DNA of 64,000 nucleotides from Homarus americanus (GCF_018991925.1 NW_024736071.1:11233702-11297701), one strand, 5' to 3'. Shown: positions 36,575 to 49,142, counted from the first letter of the stretch. Notes: generated from the sequence alone by a model not told the origin. Translations and numbers: made by a program.

Positions 36575-37372
36575 AGGTATATAGTTCATGAAAAATGGCA
36601 GATGAAATTTAATGTGAACAAATGTAAAGTACCTAGTCTAGGATATGTAAACAGAGAAACCAGATATCAGATGAACAACTTTGCTATAGAGAAATCCGAC
36701 TGTGAGAAAGATTTAGGAGTAATGATAAGTAGGAATGTTAAACCAAGTCAACAATGTGTTTTTGCTCGAAACACATCTAACAAAGTACTTGGGTTCATAC
36801 AAAGGAGTGTTAGTTACAAGACTAGCGAGGTTATCCTAAAACTATATCTTGCGCTTGTGAGACTTCACTTGGATTACGCAGTTCGGTTCTGCGGTCACCG
36901 TATTACAGAATGGATATAGAATCCCTAAAAAGAATTCAGAGGAGAATGACAAGACTAATCCCGGGCATTAGGAACCTTGAGTACAGAGACAGGTTAAAGC
37001 ATTTTAATTTGCACTCCCCCGAGAGACGTAAAGTGAAGGGCGATAAGATCGAGGTGTATAGATGGAAGTCAGGGCTAAACAAAAGCGATATAACAAACGT
37101 ACTCAAACTATCCAACCAGGAGCGAACTCGTAACAATGGTTTTAAATTAGACAAATTTAGATTTAGGCGCGAGATAGGTAAACACTGGTTTGGAAATAGA
37201 GTAGTGAATGAGTGTGACAAGTTACCACAACATCATCATTAACTCGAATACGCTGGATAGCTTCAAACATAAGTTGGAAGGATATATGAGCGATAGTGGT
37301 TGGGTGTAAACGTTACTGCCTAGTATGGGCCAATAGGCTCGCTGCAGTTTTCCTCCATTCTTATGTTCATTG
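36575..37372 (+). mobile_element. CR1/L2-like LINE, 5'-truncated
   Basis: Carries the C-terminal part of a LINE reverse transcriptase and the family 3' UTR (GCCTAGTATGGGCCAATAGG, TTCCTCCATTCTTATGTTC). The same UTR and terminal peptide occur at 17225-17473. The 3' end joins CCTAACCTAACC-type DNA directly. The protein is broken by two frameshifts. Confidence 0.8.
36590..37310 (+). pseudogene. LINE reverse transcriptase thumb and C-terminal domain
   Basis: The first frame (to 36919) reads WQMKFNVNKCKV, then EKSDCEKDLGVMISRNVKPS, ARNTSNKVLGFIQRSVSYKT and LYLALVRLHLDYAVRF, the canonical CR1/L2 thumb order. After a shift the second frame (36910-37242) reads LKRIQRRMTRLIPGI, YRDRLKHFNLHSPERRKVKG and FGNRVVNECDKLP. 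A third frame ends LDSFKHKLEGYMSDSGWV and a stop near 37310. The catalytic palm (YxDD) lies upstream and is missing. The domain normally positions RNA and DNA during target-primed synthesis. Here it is inactive. Confidence 0.8.
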
Positions 37373-37373
37373 C

Positions 37374-37712
37374 CTAACCTAACCAAAACTAACCCAGCCA
37401 AACTTAACCAAACCTAAAAAAACTCATCCCAACATAATCTAACCTAACATAAACTGGCTTAAATCAAACCAGCCCACAAGCCAATCGAACCCACCTTAAA
37501 TTAACCTTGGTTAAGTTGTAGTCTATTTGACGAACTAGAAAAAATTACCTTTCAAAACCGTCCTAAACTAAACTAAACTAAACTGGGTTGGGCTGAGTTG
37601 GGTTAGGTTTTAGGTCAGGTCAGGTCAGGTCAGGTCAGGTCAGGTCAGGTCAGGTTAGGTCACATAAGGTTAGATTGGGTTGGGTCGGGTCAGGTTAGGT
37701 TAGGTTAGGTTA
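37374..37712. repeat. Degenerate CCTAA and TTAGG tracts in opposed orientation
   Basis: Positions 37374-37470 are rich in CCTAACC and AACCTAA words. Positions 37575-37712 hold GGGTTAGG words, eight GGTCA units (CAGGTCAGGTCAGGTCAGGT) and GGTTAGGTTAGGTTAGGTTA. Both are variants of the arthropod telomere pentamer, with a spacer of about 100 bp. Confidence 0.7.
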
Positions 37713-37961
37713 CGAGCCCATTCCTCGCACTAGACAACACCACAAACGGGCGTAACAACAGTAACACGAGTCGCAGTGTTCGAAGGCCCTCCCTAATACC
37801 GTACACATCCGTCAAGTAAGGAACTGAACACACCACAGAATTCCGAGGAGGCGAGTAATGGCAAAAATCAAAGAAAGACGAGTTAAGAAAAAAAAGTTCT
37901 CTCAACACGACCTCTTTGATCTTGTTGCCTCCGTGAACTAGATGAAACACGAACACTCATT
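37713..37961. other. No recognised feature
   Basis: A minus-strand frame of 83 codons (37705-37956) has no motif. Confidence 0.3.
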
Positions 37962-38250
37962 CCCTCCTCACTCCAGGCCACGGATCCTTTCCCTCCTCAC
38001 TCCAGGCCACGGATCCTCTCCCTCCTCACTCCAGGCCACGGATACTCTCCCTCCTCACTCCAGGCCACGGATACTCTACCTCCTCACCCCAGGACACGGG
38101 GACTCTCCCTCCTCACCCCAGGCCACGGGGACTCTCCCTCCTCACTCCAGGCCACGGATACTCTACCTCCTCACTCCAGGCCACGGATACTCTCCCTCCT
38201 CTCTCCAGGCCACGGATACTCTCCCTCCTCACTCCAGGCCACGGACACTG
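37962..38250. repeat. 29-bp minisatellite, about ten copies
   Basis: Unit CCCTCCTCACTCCAGGCCAC plus GGATACTCT. Variants alternate GGATAC, GGATCC and GGGGAC. The period is not a multiple of three, so the plus-strand open frame cycles through three phases. Confidence 0.95.
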
Positions 38251-40279
38251 TCTCTACGTTCCAGACTATGTACTCCGACTCCTCCTTGTAAGTTAAGTGA
38301 AGTAAAAGTAAACATATCATGTGCTGCCCACGCTAGGATCTCCATCCTCCTAGACTTAAATGTTGAGAAATAATATCACCTTTAAGGATCATGTCTGGTG
38401 GTTATCAAGATCTCAGAGGTTAAGTGGAAGGTCAAGACTCGTCGAGGAAACTTATAGTACTATTAACTGTTTATAAGATTGTTAAGTTATTTTTAATATA
38501 GATTTAATGTTTTGATAGAGGAAGGAGGCCGGCGGCTAGTTAGTATCCCAGGAGTTCCCGATGAGGATGTCAGTCATGGGTATAGTATTAGTACTGGAGG
38601 ACACAGGAGTACCTAAAAAAAGCCTTTGATACTCGTTATAGTCACTGTGTAATGGTTTTGTCACGTCCAATTCAGGGTCGCATGTTACCAAGAGCTGGTG
38701 GCTGTGTCAGTAGGGCTGGTATCAAGTTCCCTCAGTCAGGGAATCCGTCGATCAGTCAGTACTTAATATACACAGAGCTGACTGTGAGACAGCATGTTTT
38801 ACTACAAACCTTCTGAGACTCAGTGAACTAATCAGCTAATGACGCGATACCTGGACCTCGCCCCCTCCCTACCTGTCCCATCCTCGCTTTCTTATGCTGT
38901 GTATCTAAAATAAGAAGCCGTGTCTGTACGTGTGTGTATCTGTCTGTCTGTCTGTTCCAGCCATAGCTCCAAAACGGAAGCAGTTAGAGACCTGAAACTT
39001 TATACACACATTACATGGGTCCTAAGGATGTGCACTTTGGTATTAGTAGACCACGGACCCCCGGGTGGTCCGAGCAAGGTTACGTTAGGTTTTATTAGGT
39101 TGGGTTAGGTTAGGTTGAACTGGTTATCCGTGTCAGGGAGGGCAAACTGTGACAGTCAAATTATACAGTACCGTACTGTATATGCGGTACCGTACGTATA
39201 ATAATAATAATGGATGCCCCTCGAGATCGAAGAAGGCCGGCCCTAGGGCTGATTAGCGATAACTTCTATTAATTTGTGTTTTTTGGGGGGAAACTTCTGA
39301 CTGGTCAAAAACGATCAAGTAGATCATAAAACTAATAATTTCGTGATTATTTTACAAGTGGACTCTCCAAGATGTTTACAAATGAATATATAGTTGCTCT
39401 AGGTAGATTTCACCCATCTCTATCACTTTTCCTAGTGTCATTTATATTGCAAATTACATGTAAGCGAGATATTTAAAATTTTTCGTTATTTTCCGTAAAT
39501 ACTACTCCGAAAAATCTGCGGAGTCCACGCGTGTCGTCTGTTTGTTTACAACCGATCCGCTCGGTCCCAAGGTCACAAAAAAAGCATAAAGTTACACCAT
39601 GACGCTTCAACAAAGTTGCTTTCATTGGTACCACATAACAAAATAAGTATTATCTGTTTAATATGGTGGGGATCCTGGGGGCGGAGCCCTTGGCTACGAG
39701 GTTAGGTAGGTTTCTTCGGTTAGTTAGGTCAGGTTATATTAGGTTCATTATTATTCATTTGCGACGGGCGTGTACAGAATGAAAGTTACTCAGAATGCCG
39801 AGATAAATTTAATGCATGTGTTAAAAACCCTAAAATTACTGAAAGTCCACTTGTAAAAATTTACCATCATTTCATACAAAACTCAACATGACCTGACCTA
39901 AGCTAAGCTAACCTTACCGAATATAAATATTCTATCATATAATAGTAAACGACGCCTGAAATGAAACATATTTTTTTACCAAATGTGAATTAATTCCCAT
40001 TCAGTTACAGTAATAAGATAAAGTTATCCGTATTCGGCAAACTCTTCAGTTGCCTTTTAAAGGTTTAATCGGCGACCCACCGAGGAAAAAAATATAAGAA
40101 TACTCACATTGGTGCTAATACTGTATTGGTAGGTTCCCCTTCTTCCACAGACACCCCTTCATCGGTTAGAGACACTATCAACTAGGTTTGGCAGCCAGGA
40201 AGGGGATAATTCGGTCCGCACTTTGTGTATGGCAGCCTCCAGCTTGGGAACAGATTATGTGTCCACGTCGGGCAGCTTA
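38251..40279. other. Stretch without recognised gene; TTAGG-like words
   Basis: Mixed DNA. GGTTGGGTTAGGTTAGGTTG near 39096-39115 and a diverged TTAGG-like stretch at 39700-39745 are interstitial telomere-like motifs. GGCCGGCCCTAGGGC at 39235-39249 also occurs at 17023-17037. No gene is seen. Confidence 0.4.
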
Positions 40280-40349
40280 CGTTTCATAAAGAGCGCCAAA
40301 AGTGTCACAGATGAAAATCGTCTTGTTCTTGTCTGAACTTATCCTTAGC

Positions 40350-40401
<52 letters not shown>

Positions 40402-40884
40402 TCGAATTATGTCCTCTACCATAAATTGACCGATATTTTACATGACACCGGTACTCTCCCTCCACACAGACCAGTAACTGTACGCCACTTGGCAAGATTC
40501 CAGGCACTGAATTATTTTCTTCAAAACTCGACACTATTTATTGTTGCTTATGAGTTACTAGAGGTTTATTTCGGGCGAAGTAACTGCGGAAGCCAAGGTC
40601 GTCATGCACCCTTTACTGTACAGTACGAAGTGACACCTCACCGAGTTTGACTGCTTTATTTCAATTGCTTCAAGTTCTGGTGCGGCATTCACTTTACGCT
40701 GCAAAGTGCGGCCTCTGCACGGAAGTGGGGCTAGGAGGGCCTCTATCCTTGAACAACTAACCTACCTCTGCACTGTTCTGTTGTTGACACCAGTGTTTTC
40801 GCTAATATCTTTCAGGGAATGCCCTTCCTTAAACAGAAACACTATTGCAACAATTTGATATTTAAATACTTGAGTATTACCCAT
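40280..40884 (-). pseudogene. Tc1/mariner-type transposase relic
   Basis: On the minus strand an ATG at 40884 opens MGNTQVFKYQIVAIVFLF, then EGHSLKDISENTGVNNRTVQ and a stop. The same frame then continues through GRTLQRKVNAAPEL. This is the N-terminal paired-type helix-turn-helix plus the GRPR-like hinge of Tc1/mariner transposases. Further down (40600-40430), DDLGFRSYFARNKPLVTHKQ matches the block before the second catalytic Asp. The catalytic triad itself is not recognisable, and the relic runs into the (AAT)n tract at 40350-40399. Terminal inverted repeats were not identified. Confidence 0.6.
40350..40399. repeat. (AAT)n microsatellite
   Basis: About 50 bp of perfect AAT within the decayed transposase region. 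Confidence 0.97.
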
Positions 40885-41617
40885 GATTGTCACACGCACA
40901 CCATCTAAAAGTTGTTACACTTGCTCAGAAATCCAACCGAGAGAGGGAGCACGCGCAAAAGTACACCTTCCCATACTGCCGTATAAATGGTGACTAGTTG
41001 CTGGAACGTTTGTTTACGGTTTGTAATGGTCTCCTTCAAAGATACTCTACTCAAGATAGAAAAGTTCCAGCTTAAATAAATAAAATGTGTGTTCGGTACG
41101 GTTGCCAGATACCTCAATAATAGCGCCATCTATTGGCGCAAAGTTATGAACTTTGTGTTATGTCACTATTTTTAATCTTAGCTTCTCTTCATTCTGCATT
41201 GTCTTATTACTCCAGGTTAGGCAGAAACGAGTAGGCGTAATTAGTCAACACTATTTCAGTACCGAGGGGTATGTCATCACTTAGGCTGTACTGTACTTAC
41301 AAGTGCGGGTCAATGCAGATCAGTATGGTGTTCCAAGAGACAACAGTACTGCGTAAATTGTCCCAGAACAAATTCTCGGACAAGATTATGAGTCGGTGTT
41401 CACCAGTGGGAGCAGATGGCTGGTCTTCACAGCATCACTAGAGAGGGCGATCTGCCTCATGGCGGGGCGGGCAGCACCGCCACCAGTCGAAGACAATCCA
41501 CTCAGCAGAACCAGGACTTGTCTGTAAACACTTCTACATCTGACGAGGTCACAGGTCGAAAGATTTAATGGCATTACACGTCAGCACTGTAGCTGAAGCC
41601 AGCGGCGATAACAACAA
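40885..41617. other. Stretch without recognised gene
   Basis: The first 250 bp could be the 5' flank of the Tc1/mariner relic. Nothing else is recognisable. Confidence 0.35.
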
Positions 41618-41621
41618 CAAC

Positions 41622-41668
<47 letters not shown>
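41618..41668. repeat. (AAT)n microsatellite
   Basis: A perfect AAT/ATA tract after a short ACA run. It gives an asparagine-run frame on the plus strand. Confidence 0.97.
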
Positions 41669-42735
41669 TAGAGAGAGTGTTAGCATGACATACGAGTATA
41701 TTAATAACACAACTAATGACGTGTTACTAGCGAGTACAGTAAATTATTCTCAACAATTCCAGACACAGCAGTTGTTGACCATTTCACCTCGATGATAAAG
41801 TTAGACACATACTGAGTGTGTTATTTATCTCCAGGAAGTGAAGCTTACCTTGAGGGAATAAGAAGATTGAAAAAACCCTGATACTTGTAACAAAGACTGG
41901 CTAAGTTGCATCATTGTCCTGTAAAACACTCGAGGACTACCAGGCAACAGCAGATTCTAAAGCCGATATTACATTACAGGAACTCGCCTTAATTGCATGA
42001 GAAGGGCTAATTTGCAACAGAGTATTAAATGCTGACTCCCAGCAGTTAACATCAATCCCAGCCCATGACCCCTCCAGAGATATTAACAACAACAACACGT
42101 ATTATAATTCGGCACCAAATAAAGCAGAAGACAATAATACTACGAGACTCTCAACAGTGTTATTACAGCATCACACCATTGGCTCCTGAAGAGAGAAGCA
42201 TTTGACGTACTTGTATATATTATTTGAGAAACACTTGCTTCTCTGTTTTCTTTTCTTATTTTTTGAAGAGGAAGAAGAGGTGGAAGAATCGTGGTCGAGG
42301 AAGAGTGCAAAGCATAGCGGCTGATTGCCTTGCTACTGACTAGCTAAGGCTAAGCTAAATATGTGGGTGAATGTTGTAGACCAGCCCTCCGTCTGCCTTC
42401 CAGGATTTGACTGATTGGACGGAACCCGTTTTCACGTATTTGGGTCCATCAAGTACTATAGAAAATTGTTTAGTAAACTGGTAGCCAAACATACTGTCCT
42501 CTGGGAAGTAGTGACGCTTTGTGGGATTATTAGAACTGGATAATCTCCTGTACATTACCAAAGCCTGAACGATCTGAGCACCATCCGTATTATCTTGAGT
42601 GAGTTTATATTAATTCATAGAACATTCTAAACGAGAGTCAGGTGTAACTAGTAATAAAACATTCAATATACAGTACCCATAAGAGTCTATACCAACCTCG
42701 AGTCATATCATATTGCCAGATCTTTAATTTACTTT
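41669..42735. other. Stretch without recognised gene
   Basis: AT-rich DNA with no motif-bearing frame. Confidence 0.4.
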
Positions 42736-42936
42736 CACACCTCTATGGCCAGCACCTCACACCTCTATGGGCAACACCCCACACCTCTATGGCCAGCACC
42801 TCACACCTCTATGGCCAGCACCTCACACCTCTATGGGCAACACCCCACACCTCTATGGCCAGCACCCCACACCTCTATGGCCAGCACCTCACACCTCTAT
42901 GGCCAGCACCTCATACCTCTATGGGCAACACCTCAC
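42736..42936. repeat. 22-bp minisatellite, nine copies
   Basis: Unit CACACCTCTATGGCCAGCAC plus CT. A variant with GGGCAACACC recurs at irregular intervals. Confidence 0.95.
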
Positions 42937-44189
42937 AACTAACTTTCCCTATATGAGGTCTACCATTCTCCCGAAAATCAGAGCATCTTAAGAAAACAAA
43001 TACATTTCCCTCGTGTCTCCCTCAATCTCACGCTCTTCAGATACACCTCACACTGTGTACAGAGGGAGAGGCGAGTCATACATCAACCATTGGTAGTCTA
43101 TCTATATAATAACGTTCTTTTATCTGTAACTAAATTAATAGCAAGTTGAACAATGTTTACTTTGCTTTGTGATCTTCCATTGTTACACAAGTTTTCCTGT
43201 AATTAGTAAGACTGATAATATTGCACCATTTTATCAACCTGTGTCTGTGTTTACTGCAGAGAGTTAGACATTGGTGAATATAATTTCCATCGGGGTTATT
43301 GACTCCCAGTAATATAATGTCTGGTGACGACAGCGGTAGAGGTTAGGAAACTCTTATAATAGTCTTCTTACATGACGAGCAGAGTGTTAAGTGATGTCAG
43401 ACATGTAATATTGGTACATAAATTTTACTCTTGTGTTATAAAGGGAAATATATTAAATTTGATAAGTTTATGTGTCCTAATAGAAGACTGTGTGTGACGT
43501 ACTGCCATACTTCTTCAGATGTTACAACTTAAAACTTATTATATTGGAGTCCTGCAGTGATCAATACTAGTTCTCCTTTCTTGTATACCTAGGTGACGTA
43601 TGTAAAGTATTACCCATGGCCAAAATACATGACTGTATCTTTCTATTACCTACTACAAACTCTTGCTGTAGCAGTAGTATACGATGAATTAGCTAAGTTT
43701 CGGAAATGGTTGTAACAAATAGACTTAATTTGAATAAAAAAAATCTCCATGTTCATATAGGGAGCGTGATTTTTTTTATACAGTAATATTAACATGAATC
43801 AACGAATAATAATAATAAAATAATAATTATCAGATTGTCATCATTAGTCTGAGGGTTGGCGACCACAGTCCTCTACCTCAAACGTTTTGGAGTTGTTTTT
43901 ACCAATCGATCTACTGACTCGCCAAGTTAATAATTTACCCATTAATATTTCTACCATCATCCCGTCATCTCTCTCTATATGCCTAAATTATATATATATA
44001 TATATAATTTTTTTTTAACCACACCATATACTAACCTCAACAACATACATATATATACCCTACATGTTGCCTACTGCTTATGTTCCCAGCACAAATTAAC
44101 CCCCAGATTATGTTGTCACGAAATCACACACTAAAGCTTTATGACAGCTTAATTCTTTCAAACTTTTTATTATTTTCACTTTCTATATT
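42937..44189. other. Stretch without recognised gene
   Basis: AT-rich DNA with short AAT and TA runs (43809-43830, 43989-44006). No coding motif is seen. Confidence 0.4.
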
Positions 44190-44573
44190 GAATTGATTTT
44201 TTCTCTCTCTCTCATCTTTACTTTTCTATTTGGTCTTATTTAACTCCATATATTTTCTTCTTTTGCCCCATCTCTCTCTCCTTTCTTCTTATCTTCTTTC
44301 TCTCATTCCTCCTTCTTTTATCTCTATAATCTTCTCTCTCTCTCTCTCTCTCTCGGTTTCCCTCTTTTTTTCTCATTTCCCTCTTTTTTCCTCTTTCATC
44401 CCTACTTCATTCTCTCTATCTTCCCTTTATCTCTCTGTCTTCCCCCTCACTTTTAATATTTTCTTTCTCTTGTGCTTCTTATCTCTTGCTTCCTCTTTTT
44501 TCTCTTCACTTTCTCTCTCACATTCCTCTCTTTTATCCTCTCTTTCTCTCTCTCTCTCTCTCTGTCTCTAGGT
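44190..44573. repeat. CT-rich polypyrimidine tract
   Basis: Nearly continuous C/T with (CT)n cores at 44335-44354 and 44546-44563. The serine/leucine/phenylalanine-rich plus frames are artefacts. Confidence 0.8.
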
Positions 44574-44846
44574 GTATTTTATCACTGGCGTGCACACCAG
44601 TGTCAGCAACACAATCACAAACTTTCTCTACTCATGGGACTAAAAAGAAAAGTTTTTAGTCACGGTACAGTCTCGAGCAATTTTTGAAGCCATTTTGAAC
44701 ACTGTCTTAGTACCTATGGTATAAGCGAACCAATAAATTGGAATAAATATAAGAGAGAAAGAGAGAGAAGAAGAAGCATGACTAATAGAGTAAAGAGATA
44801 TAAAAGAGTAACGAAGGATAAAGAGAGAAGAGTGAACATAGAAAAT

Positions 44847-44847
<1 letters not shown>

Positions 44848-44911
<64 letters not shown>
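44848..44911. repeat. (GA)n microsatellite
   Basis: About 64 bp of GA, preceded by a GA-rich region from 44750. Confidence 0.95.
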
Positions 44912-44914
<3 letters not shown>

Positions 44915-45039
44915 TTAGCGTGGGTCATGACTAAACAATTGGAAGACCTGGTTTTAAGGTAATATACTCACACAATTCACCCCTAATATACTACTGGGAC
45001 AGCTCTCATATAAACCAACTCCTTGATGATTTAAATTAT

Positions 45040-46674
45040 GTTATGTGGTGGCCTGGGTGGCGATGGCTGGAGGTGGTAACCTGGGGAGGTGGTGGCGTGG
45101 GTGGTGGCCTGGAGGTGGTGGCTGCAGGTGGTGACGTGGAGGTGGTGTGGAGGTGGCTGGAGGTGGTGGCTGGGTGGTGGCCTGGAGGGGTGGCGGAGGT
45201 GGTGGCTGGGAGGGTGGTGAAGGTGGCTGGAGGTGGTGGCTGGAGGTGGTGGCTGGAGGTGGTAGCCTGGAGGTGGTGGCCCGGAGGTGGTGGCTGGGTG
45301 GTAGCCTGGAGGTGGTGGCCAGGAGGTGGTGGCTGGAGGTAGCCTGGTGGTGGCTGGAGGTAGCCAGGTGGTGGCAGGGATGGTGGCCAAGTGGTGGCCT
45401 GGAGGTGGTGGACCTGGTGGTGGCCTGGGGTGGTGACTGGAACAAGTGGGGCAGTGTGGGGTGATGGCCCGGAGGATGGTGGCCTGGAGGTGTTGGCCTG
45501 GAGGTGGAGGCCTGGAGGTGGTGGCCTGGAGGTGGTGGCCTGGAGGTGGTGGCTGGAGGTGGTGGCTGGAGGTGGTAGCCTGGAGGTGGTGGCCTGGGTG
45601 GTGGCTGGAGGTGACGGGAGGTGGTGGCCTGGAGGTGAGGTGGCTGGAGGGTGGCTGGGTGGTGGCCTGGAGGTGGCTGGTGGTAGCTGGAGGTGGTGGC
45701 TGGAGGTGGTAGCCTGGAGGTTGTGGCCTGAGGTGGTGGCTGGAGGTGGTAGCCTGGGTGGTTGGCTAGGGATGGTGGCCTGGAAGTGGTGGCCTGGAGG
45801 GTGGTGAGCCTGAGGTGGTGGCCAGGTGGTGACTGGAACAAGTGGGGCAGTGTGGGAGGTGATGGCCTGGAGATGGTGGCCTGGAGGTGGTGGCCTGGAG
45901 ATGGTGGCCTTGAGGTGGTGGCCTGGAGGTGGTGGTCTGGAGATGGTGGCTGAAACAAGTGGGGCAGTGTGGGAGGTGGTGGCCTGGAGGTGGTGGCCTG
46001 GGATGGTGTGGCCTGCAGGTGGTAGCCTGGAGGTGGTACTGGAGGTGATGGCCTGGAGGTGGTGGCCTGGAGATGGTAACCTGGAGGTTGTGGCTGAAAC
46101 AAGTGGGGCAGTGTGGGAGGTGGTGGCCTGGAGGTGGTGGCCAGGGGATGGTGGTGGCCTGGGTGGTGGTCTGGGGATGGTGGCTTGGAGGTGGTGGCCT
46201 GGAGGTGGTAGCCTGGAGGTGGTGGCCTGGAGGTGGTGGCCTGGAGATGGTAACCTGGAGGTTGTGGCTGAAACAAGTGGGACAGTGTGGGAGGTGGTGG
46301 CCTGGGGATGGTGGCCTGGAGGTGGTGGCCTGGGGAGTGGTGACCTGGGGTGGTGGCCTGGAGGTGGTAACCTGGAGGTGGTGGCTGAAACATGTGGGCA
46401 GTGTGGGAGGGTGGTGGCCTGGGTGGTAGCCTGGAGGTGGTGGCCTGGATGTGGTGGCCCCTTGGTGGGGTGGCCTGGAGGTGGTGGGCTGGAACAAGTG
46501 GGGCAGTGTGGGGAGGTGGTGGCCTGGAGGTGGTTGGCTGGAACAAGTGGGGCAGTGTGGGAGGTGGTGGCCTGGAGGCGGTGGCTGGAACATGTGGGGC
46601 AGTGTGGGGTGGTGGCCTGGAGGTGGTGGCCTGGGGATGGGGCCTGGAGGTGGTGGCTGGAGGTGGTAGTGTGT
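45040..46674. repeat. 14-bp G-rich minisatellite, block 1
   Basis: The tandem unit GGCCTGGAGGTGGT with variants, G-rich on plus. It is punctuated by a second motif, GGCTGGAACAAGTGGGGCAG plus TGTGGG. Long frames on both strands (up to about 550 codons) show 14-residue periods such as WRWWPGGGGLEVVA on plus and HHLQATTSRPPPPG on minus, and are repeat translations. Confidence 0.95.
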
Positions 46675-47704
46675 GGACAGATCTCACAAGAAGAGAATTA
46701 CATACATGGGTAGGAAGTATAGAGTAGGAATGTAAGATAGGAAACTTGGTAGCGTGGCCTGGATGTTTTGCACAGCGTCACTACGCTTATCTTATCTTAT
46801 GTCAATACATATATCACTTCTTAAAGGGACAACTTGTTAAACACCTCTTGATACAACTATTTATTACTTCACTCAATGACATGGACACATTAATATCACT
46901 ATTATATCGAGGTACTAACACATTATGCTTTACGTTACTTGACACTGACTCTCAGACACCTGAATGAATACACTTCCACAGTAGGTAACTCACCCTAGGA
47001 CGTTCTGACAAGACTCGTGTACCCTGACGTTGGCCCAGTGAGTGCTGGCTGGGCTGCCTCTATGGGAGAGTCTGCTTAGCTGGCGATGCCGTGGTCTGGT
47101 CGGGAGTCCCTCCCGACCTGGGGAGAGACGTGCGTGACTCTGCAGTGAACCGAGTGACGACCCAGGCAGGAGAGATGACAGCAACCAGAATGAGAATCAG
47201 TATGACCAGGATCAGAATGATAATCGTAATCGAATGCCCGTGGACGGGACTGTAGGGCCTTATATGGGGTCGGCCCAGCCGGCCTGACCTCTAACAATTA
47301 ACACTAAACTGGTTTGATCTGAATAGTTGTGTGCAGGTGTGGTCCTGGCCAGGTGTCTTGTGGGTGCGGTTGTAGAGTCACCGGCTCACGTCATGTGGGC
47401 GAGGTCAAGTCCCTTGGGTCGACCTGAGGTGTATCAACCCGGAATGTGGTGGTACCACGAGGTCTGTAGTGCTTGCTGTTACATGTGACATAATTCTGGG
47501 CTGTAAGCTTTGGTCTGACAAACAATCATTACACCTACCGCCAAGACCAAAGCTTCATCACAGATACTGATGTCACATATAGACATCAACATCACGTGTG
47601 GTATCAGAGATAATCCCTGGGGCGATAACATAGTCTCACATTTACAAACAACAACTCTCATAGGTGTATGTTTTCTACTGGCGCTAGTTTGATCTGACAA
47701 AGCT
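46675..47704. other. Spacer between 14-bp blocks
   Basis: About 1 kb of non-repetitive DNA, AT-rich on the left and GC-richer at 46990-47460. Overlapping minus-strand frames at 46990-47297 carry no motif. Confidence 0.4.
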
Positions 47705-49113
47705 CACTATAGTAGCCTGGAGGTGATGGCCTGGATGTGGTGGCCTGGGGATGGTGGCCTGAAGGTGGTGGCCGGGAGGTGGTGAGCCTGGAGGTGGTAG
47801 CCTGGGAGGTGGTGGCCTGGAGGTGGTAGCCTGGAGATGGTGCCCTGGAGGTGGTAGCCTGGAGATGGTGGATGAAACAAGTGGGGCAGTGTGGGAGGTG
47901 GTGGCCTGGGTGGTGGCCTGGGGATGGTGGCCTGGGTGGTGGCCTGGGTGGTAGCCTGGAGGTGATGGCCTGGAGGTGGTGGCCTGGGATGGTGGCCTGG
48001 AGGTGGTGGCCTGGAGGTGGTCGCCTGGAGGTGGTGGCTGAGAACAAGTGGGCAGTGTTGGAGGTGGTGGCCTGGGGATGGTGGCCTGGAGGTGGTGGCC
48101 TGGAGGTGGTGGCCTGGGGATGGTGGCCTGGAGGTGGTAACCTGGAGGTGGTGGCTGAAACAAGTGGGGCAGTGTGGGAGGTGGTGGCCTGGAGGTGGTG
48201 GCCTGGGGAGATGATGGCCTGGAGGTGGTAACCTGGAGGTGGTGGCCTGGGATGGTGACCTGGAGGTGGTGGCCTGGAGGTGGTAACCTGGAGGTGGTGG
48301 CCTGGGAGGTGGTGGCCTGGAGGTGGTGGCCTGGAGGTGGTAACCTGGAGGTGGTGGCCTGGGGATGGTGGCCTGGAGGTGGTGGCCTGGGGATGGTGAC
48401 CTGGAGGTGGTGGCCTGGAGGTGGTAACCTGGAGGTGGTGGCCTGGAGTGGTGGCCTGGAGGTAGTGGCCTTGAGGTGGTGGCTGGAACAAGTGGGGCAG
48501 TGTGGGGAGGTGGTGGCCTGGGCGGTGGCTGGAACAAGTGGGGCAATGTGGGAGGTGGTAGCCTGGGTGGTGGCCTGGGGATGGTGGCCTGGAGGTGGTG
48601 GCCTGGTGGTAGCCTGGAGGTGGTAGCCTGGAGGTGGTGGCCTGGAGGTGGTAACCTGGAGGTGGTGGCCTGGGTGGTGGCCTGGGGATGGTGGCCTGGA
48701 GGTGGTGGCCTGGAGGTGGTGGACAGGGTGGTGGCCTGGAGGTGGTGGCCTGGAGGTGGTAGACTTGAGGTGGTGGCCTGGGGATGGTGGCCTGGAAGTG
48801 GTGGCCTGCAGGTGGTAGACCTGAGGTGGTGGCCTGGAGGTGGTGACTGGAACAAGTGGGGCAGTGTGGAAGGTGATGGCCTGGAGATGGTGGCCTGGAG
48901 GTGGTGGCCTGAGATGGTAGCTGGAACAAGTGGGGCAGTGTGGGGAGGTGGTGGCCTGGAGGTGGTGGCCTGGAGGGGTGGTGGCCTGGAGGTGGTGGCC
49001 TGGAGGTGGCCTGGAGGTGGTGGCCTGGAGGTGGTGGCCTGGAGGTGGTGGCCTGGAGGTGGTGGCCAGGAGGTGGTGGCTGGAACAAATGGGGCAGTGT
49101 GGGAGGTGGTGGC
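47705..49113. repeat. 14-bp G-rich minisatellite, block 2
   Basis: Same unit, orientation and interspersed GGAACAAGTGGGGCAGTG motif as block 1. Confidence 0.95.
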
Positions 49114-49123
49114 CTGAATAAAT

Positions 49124-49142
49124 AATAATAATAATAATAATT
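49124..49142. repeat. Short (AAT)n tract
   Basis: About six AAT units at the right edge of block 2. Confidence 0.8.

Noticed and set aside
37374..37712. True telomere or telomere fusion point
   Set aside because: The repeats are short and degenerate, flanked by ordinary DNA on both sides, and in the CCTAA...TTAGG order rather than the TTAGG...CCTAA order of a fusion.
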